From: Acidobacteriota bacterium
Lineage (GTDB): Bacteria; Acidobacteriota; Terriglobia; UBA7540
Direction: 5' to 3'
DNA length: 6,994 bases
NCBI GenBank assembly: GCA_021780055.1
Contig: JAJXZM010000084.1
Span: 1 to 6,994 of the forward strand
Part shown: piece by piece, positions 5,225 to 6,994 of the stretch
Layout of the letters: each line of letters starts with the position of its first letter
How positions within the stretch are numbered: the first letter of the stretch is position 1
The notes under the pieces: generated by a model
Database searches by the model: none
The model's input: the letters and a program-made list of their open reading frames with translations, nothing else
Told to the model about the DNA's origin: nothing
Translations under genes and position numbers: made by a program

Positions 5225-6662
5225 AGACAACCTCCTCAAGGGACCGTTTTGGCTCGGCAGGCAAACGCGCGTCATCCTGCGACCTCCCTGTCCCTGTAGC
5301 TTTCCTCCTCCACAATCTTGCCACCAGCGTCCATCCCGTCTGCAACATGAGCGACAAGTCCAGGAAAGGCGACCAGCGCAGGATGTACTGCAGATCGTAA
5401 TGGGTCTTCTGCTCAGCCGAATGCTGGTCGCGCAGGCCATGGATCTGCGCCAGGCCCGTAATTCCCGGCTTGATCTTCAGACGCTGCCTCTGCCAGTCCG
5501 AATAGTGCTTAACGCGTTCCGGCGCCTCCGGCCGGGGGCCCACCAGGTCCATGTCGCCGCAAAGGACATTCCACAATTGGGGCAGTTCGGTCAGGCCCAG
5601 ATCCACAAACAGCTTTTCATAGGCTCGCAGAGGCCCCTGGTTACGATCGACATTCAGCCGATACATCCAGAACGTTCTGCCGTTCTCTCCGCACCGGAGT
5701 TCCCTGCGCAGCGCCTTGCCTTTGCGCAGAACCAGTGCACCCGCCGCCACCAGCATTGGGGGCAGCATGGTAGCCAGCATCAGAGGGGCCAGCACCAGGT
5801 CGGTCAGCCGCCGAACGGCCTGCCCGCCCGCCGGCAGGTCGTACTGGTCAATGGCGATCAGCGGCAGGCCATCAAGCTCCGCCAGAGTGGGGCGCGAAAT
5901 GTAAAGTTCGTACGCCTGGGGCACCACCATCACCCCCATGCCAAGCCGCTGGCACTGGGCTACAAGGTCAAGCGTCTGGCGCGTGGGGCTGGATATGGCA
6001 ACGATGATTTCATCGACCTTGCGGGCGGCAAGGAATCCCGCCACATCCAATGTCCTCACCCGCTGCGAGCCTTTTTGGGGCCCCAGCACCGCGCCGCTCT
6101 CGTGGTCAGGACACATATAGCCGACAACCTCCCATCGCATCTCCGGGTGCCGGCTGATCTTGGTGGAAAGTTCCCGGGCAATCCGGCCGCTGCCGAGGAT
6201 CACAACCCGCCGCAGGGAGCCTCGCATGCGCCGGGAACGAAGCGCCAGCCACACCAGGCAGCGGATGGCCAGGAAACCGGCGACCGCCACGCTCCCAAAA
6301 TAGATGAACACCAGCCGGGACTCGTAAACGCGCGCCAGATAACCCTCGGCCAGAAGCACCGCCAGCAGCACGATCACCCCGACCAGCAAGTCCGAGAAGA
6401 CGGAGCGGAAAGTCCATCCGCCCTGGAACCCGTCAAGCTTCATCACCAGCGCCAAAAAACTCCAGATCAGGATGCCGGCAATGGCTGTTCCTCCAAACAG
6501 GGACCAGAAGTCGCGCAACGTAGCCCTGCTCACACTGAATCCGTACCGTAATTCGTACGAGAGGTAAAACCCGAGCGCGATCCAGAGAATGTCCGCCGCA
6601 AGAATAAGAAATGTTATCCTGCGGCTCTTGATAATCCCGAATTCACGATTTGATCTAGGCAT
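5208..6662 (-). CDS. Polyprenyl glycosylphosphotransferase (WcaJ/WbaP-type sugar transferase) with altered catalytic motif
   Basis: A complete 484-residue protein with the standard large PGT layout. It has four membrane helices (about 16-38, 57-75, 90-108, 117-140), a Rossmann-like domain (RRVVILGSGRIAREL, 151-165), a re-entrant hydrophobic segment after RRLTD (about 284-312) and a C-terminal sugar-phosphate transferase domain (about 320-450). Family enzymes move a sugar phosphate from an NDP-sugar to undecaprenyl phosphate in the inner membrane, starting exopolysaccharide or O-antigen units. Seen clearly are ELPQLWNVLCGDM (359-371), LVGPRP (373-378) and KPGITGLAQIHG (398-409). Odd points: the usual LDELPQ is LTELPQ (T358, E359 kept), the KFRTM motif reads RLNVD (335-339), and the conserved segment before DELPQ is shortened. 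It may belong to a divergent subfamily, possibly with changed chemistry. The ATG at 6662 has GGGAG 5 bases upstream. It overlaps the kinase gene by 17 bp and follows another sugar transferase. Confidence 0.9.
   Translation of the reverse strand: MPRSNREFGIIKSRRITFLILAADILWIALGFYLSYELRYGFSVSRATLRDFWSLFGGTAIAGILIWSFLALVMKLDGFQGGWTFRSVFSDLLVGVIVLLAVLLAEGYLARVYESRLVFIYFGSVAVAGFLAIRCLVWLALRSRRMRGSLRRVVILGSGRIARELSTKISRHPEMRWEVVGYMCPDHESGAVLGPQKGSQRVRTLDVAGFLAARKVDEIIVAISSPTRQTLDLVAQCQRLGMGVMVVPQAYELYISRPTLAELDGLPLIAIDQYDLPAGGQAVRRLTDLVLAPLMLATMLPPMLVAAGALVLRKGKALRRELRCGENGRTFWMYRLNVDRNQGPLRAYEKLFVDLGLTELPQLWNVLCGDMDLVGPRPEAPERVKHYSDWQRQRLKIKPGITGLAQIHGLRDQHSAEQKTHYDLQYILRWSPFLDLSLMLQTGWTLVARLWRRKATGTGRSQDDARLPAEPKRSLEEVVYVDHT
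5231..5237 (-). promoter_or_regulatory. Strong ribosome binding site deciding the start of the GHMP kinase
   Basis: GAGGAGG on the minus strand, 6 bases before the ATG at 5224-5222. It lies within the last codons of the upstream glycosylphosphotransferase, consistent with translational coupling, and rules out the longer in-frame extension. Confidence 0.75.
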
Positions 6663-6765
6663 GACTACTCCCGATCTGGCAGGACGTGTTGGATTTTGCG
6701 TTCATCAAGACCAGTTTCCGACCGGTCTCGCGTTGAGGGGGAACTCGAAGGCCCTCTAATCTTCG
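6663..6765. other. 103-bp gap between the two sugar transferase genes
   Basis: No gene is seen. It holds GGGAG (6672-6668, minus strand) as the ribosome binding site of the downstream transferase. No convincing terminator or promoter was recognised; the only inverted repeat found is a weak GACC/GGTC pair around 6709-6727. Confidence 0.4.
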
Positions 6766-6994
6766 TCAGTAGGCTCCTTCACCACTGATTACTTTCCTTG
6801 GGGTCTTCAAAATAATTCCAATATCCATCCAAAGGCTCCAATTCTCGACGTAGTAAACGTCCATGGCCACATGCTGCTCGAATGATACGTTCTGCCGCCC
6901 GCTCACCTGCCAATACCCCGTAATTCCCGGTCGGACACTCAGGACTAATTTTCCAAATTCCCCAAAACGCCTCAGTTCATCCGCAGTGCACATT
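6766..6994 (-). CDS. C-terminal end of a WbaP/WcaJ-type sugar transferase (partial, N-terminus outside window)
   Basis: Seventy-five residues ending at TGA 6768-6766 are visible; the gene runs off the right edge. The sequence contains SVRPGITGYWQVSGR (about residues 19-33 of the fragment), then a charged stretch, D-x-Y-Y-V-x-NWSLW-x-D (about 45-57), and ends in a G-E-G-A-Y tail. This is the classic C-terminus of bacterial polyprenyl-phosphate sugar transferases (Pfam bacterial sugar transferase domain). An ATG at 6993 falls inside the domain and is not a real start, because the catalytic DELPQ and GPRP motifs must lie upstream. Unlike its downstream neighbour, the visible part looks canonical. 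GC content is about 49% by hand count, clearly lower than the roughly 60% of neighbouring genes. It probably heads the same polysaccharide operon. Confidence 0.88.
   Translation of the reverse strand, partial: MCTADELRRFGEFGKLVLSVRPGITGYWQVSGRQNVSFEQHVAMDVYYVENWSLWMDIGIILKTPRKVISGEGAY

Noticed and set aside
5225..5440. Possible 72-residue N-terminal extension of the GHMP kinase
   Set aside because: It overlaps the transferase domain of the upstream gene and has a Cys/Arg-rich composition unlike the family. The ATG at 5224 has a strong GAGGAGG and starts the conserved core.
5196..6551. Plus-strand open frame of 451 codons antisense to the glycosylphosphotransferase
   Set aside because: Its translation is rich in Gln, His, Arg and Pro with no recognisable domain, and it exactly shadows a well-supported gene. 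Long antisense frames are common in GC-rich DNA.

Overview
All eight genes that can be supported lie on the minus strand, so transcription runs from the right edge of the window to the left. GC content is high (roughly 60% in most genes by hand count). Several starts carry strong GGAGG-type ribosome binding sites, and many neighbouring genes overlap or are tightly spaced. This architecture and the protein style suggest a soil-type Gram-negative bacterium. Acidobacteriota is my best guess, from resemblance only, because no rRNA or other marker gene is present.

Right part (about 5208-6994), surface polysaccharide initiation: the window opens inside the C-terminal end of a WbaP/WcaJ-type sugar transferase. 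After a 103-bp gap comes a complete 484-residue polyprenyl glycosylphosphotransferase with four membrane helices, a Rossmann-like domain and a C-terminal transferase domain. The second enzyme is atypical: the family's LDELPQ motif reads LTELPQ, so the residue expected to be the catalytic Asp is Thr.

Middle part (about 2604-5224), activated-sugar supply: a GHMP sugar kinase of the HddA (heptose 7-phosphate 1-kinase) type, whose start overlaps the end of the transferase; a short HddC-like sugar-1-phosphate nucleotidyltransferase; and a HAD hydrolase of the beta-phosphoglucomutase type. Together they look like a route from a sugar phosphate to an NDP-sugar, plausibly GDP-D-glycero-D-manno-heptose, feeding the polysaccharide made by the genes upstream.

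A 304-bp non-coding stretch (2300-2603) then separates the sugar genes from a second group.

Left part (1-2299), isoprenoid group: a UbiA-superfamily membrane prenyltransferase, an extended SDR reductase that resembles plant farnesol dehydrogenase, and the N-terminal 124 residues of a dolichol/phytol/polyprenol kinase-like membrane protein that overlaps the reductase gene by 8 bp. This trio looks like a small prenyl-alcohol conversion or salvage module feeding a prenyltransferase. It could also be connected to polyprenyl-phosphate carrier supply for the polysaccharide genes.

No RNA genes, mobile elements, CRISPR arrays, attachment sites or convincing rho-independent terminators were seen.
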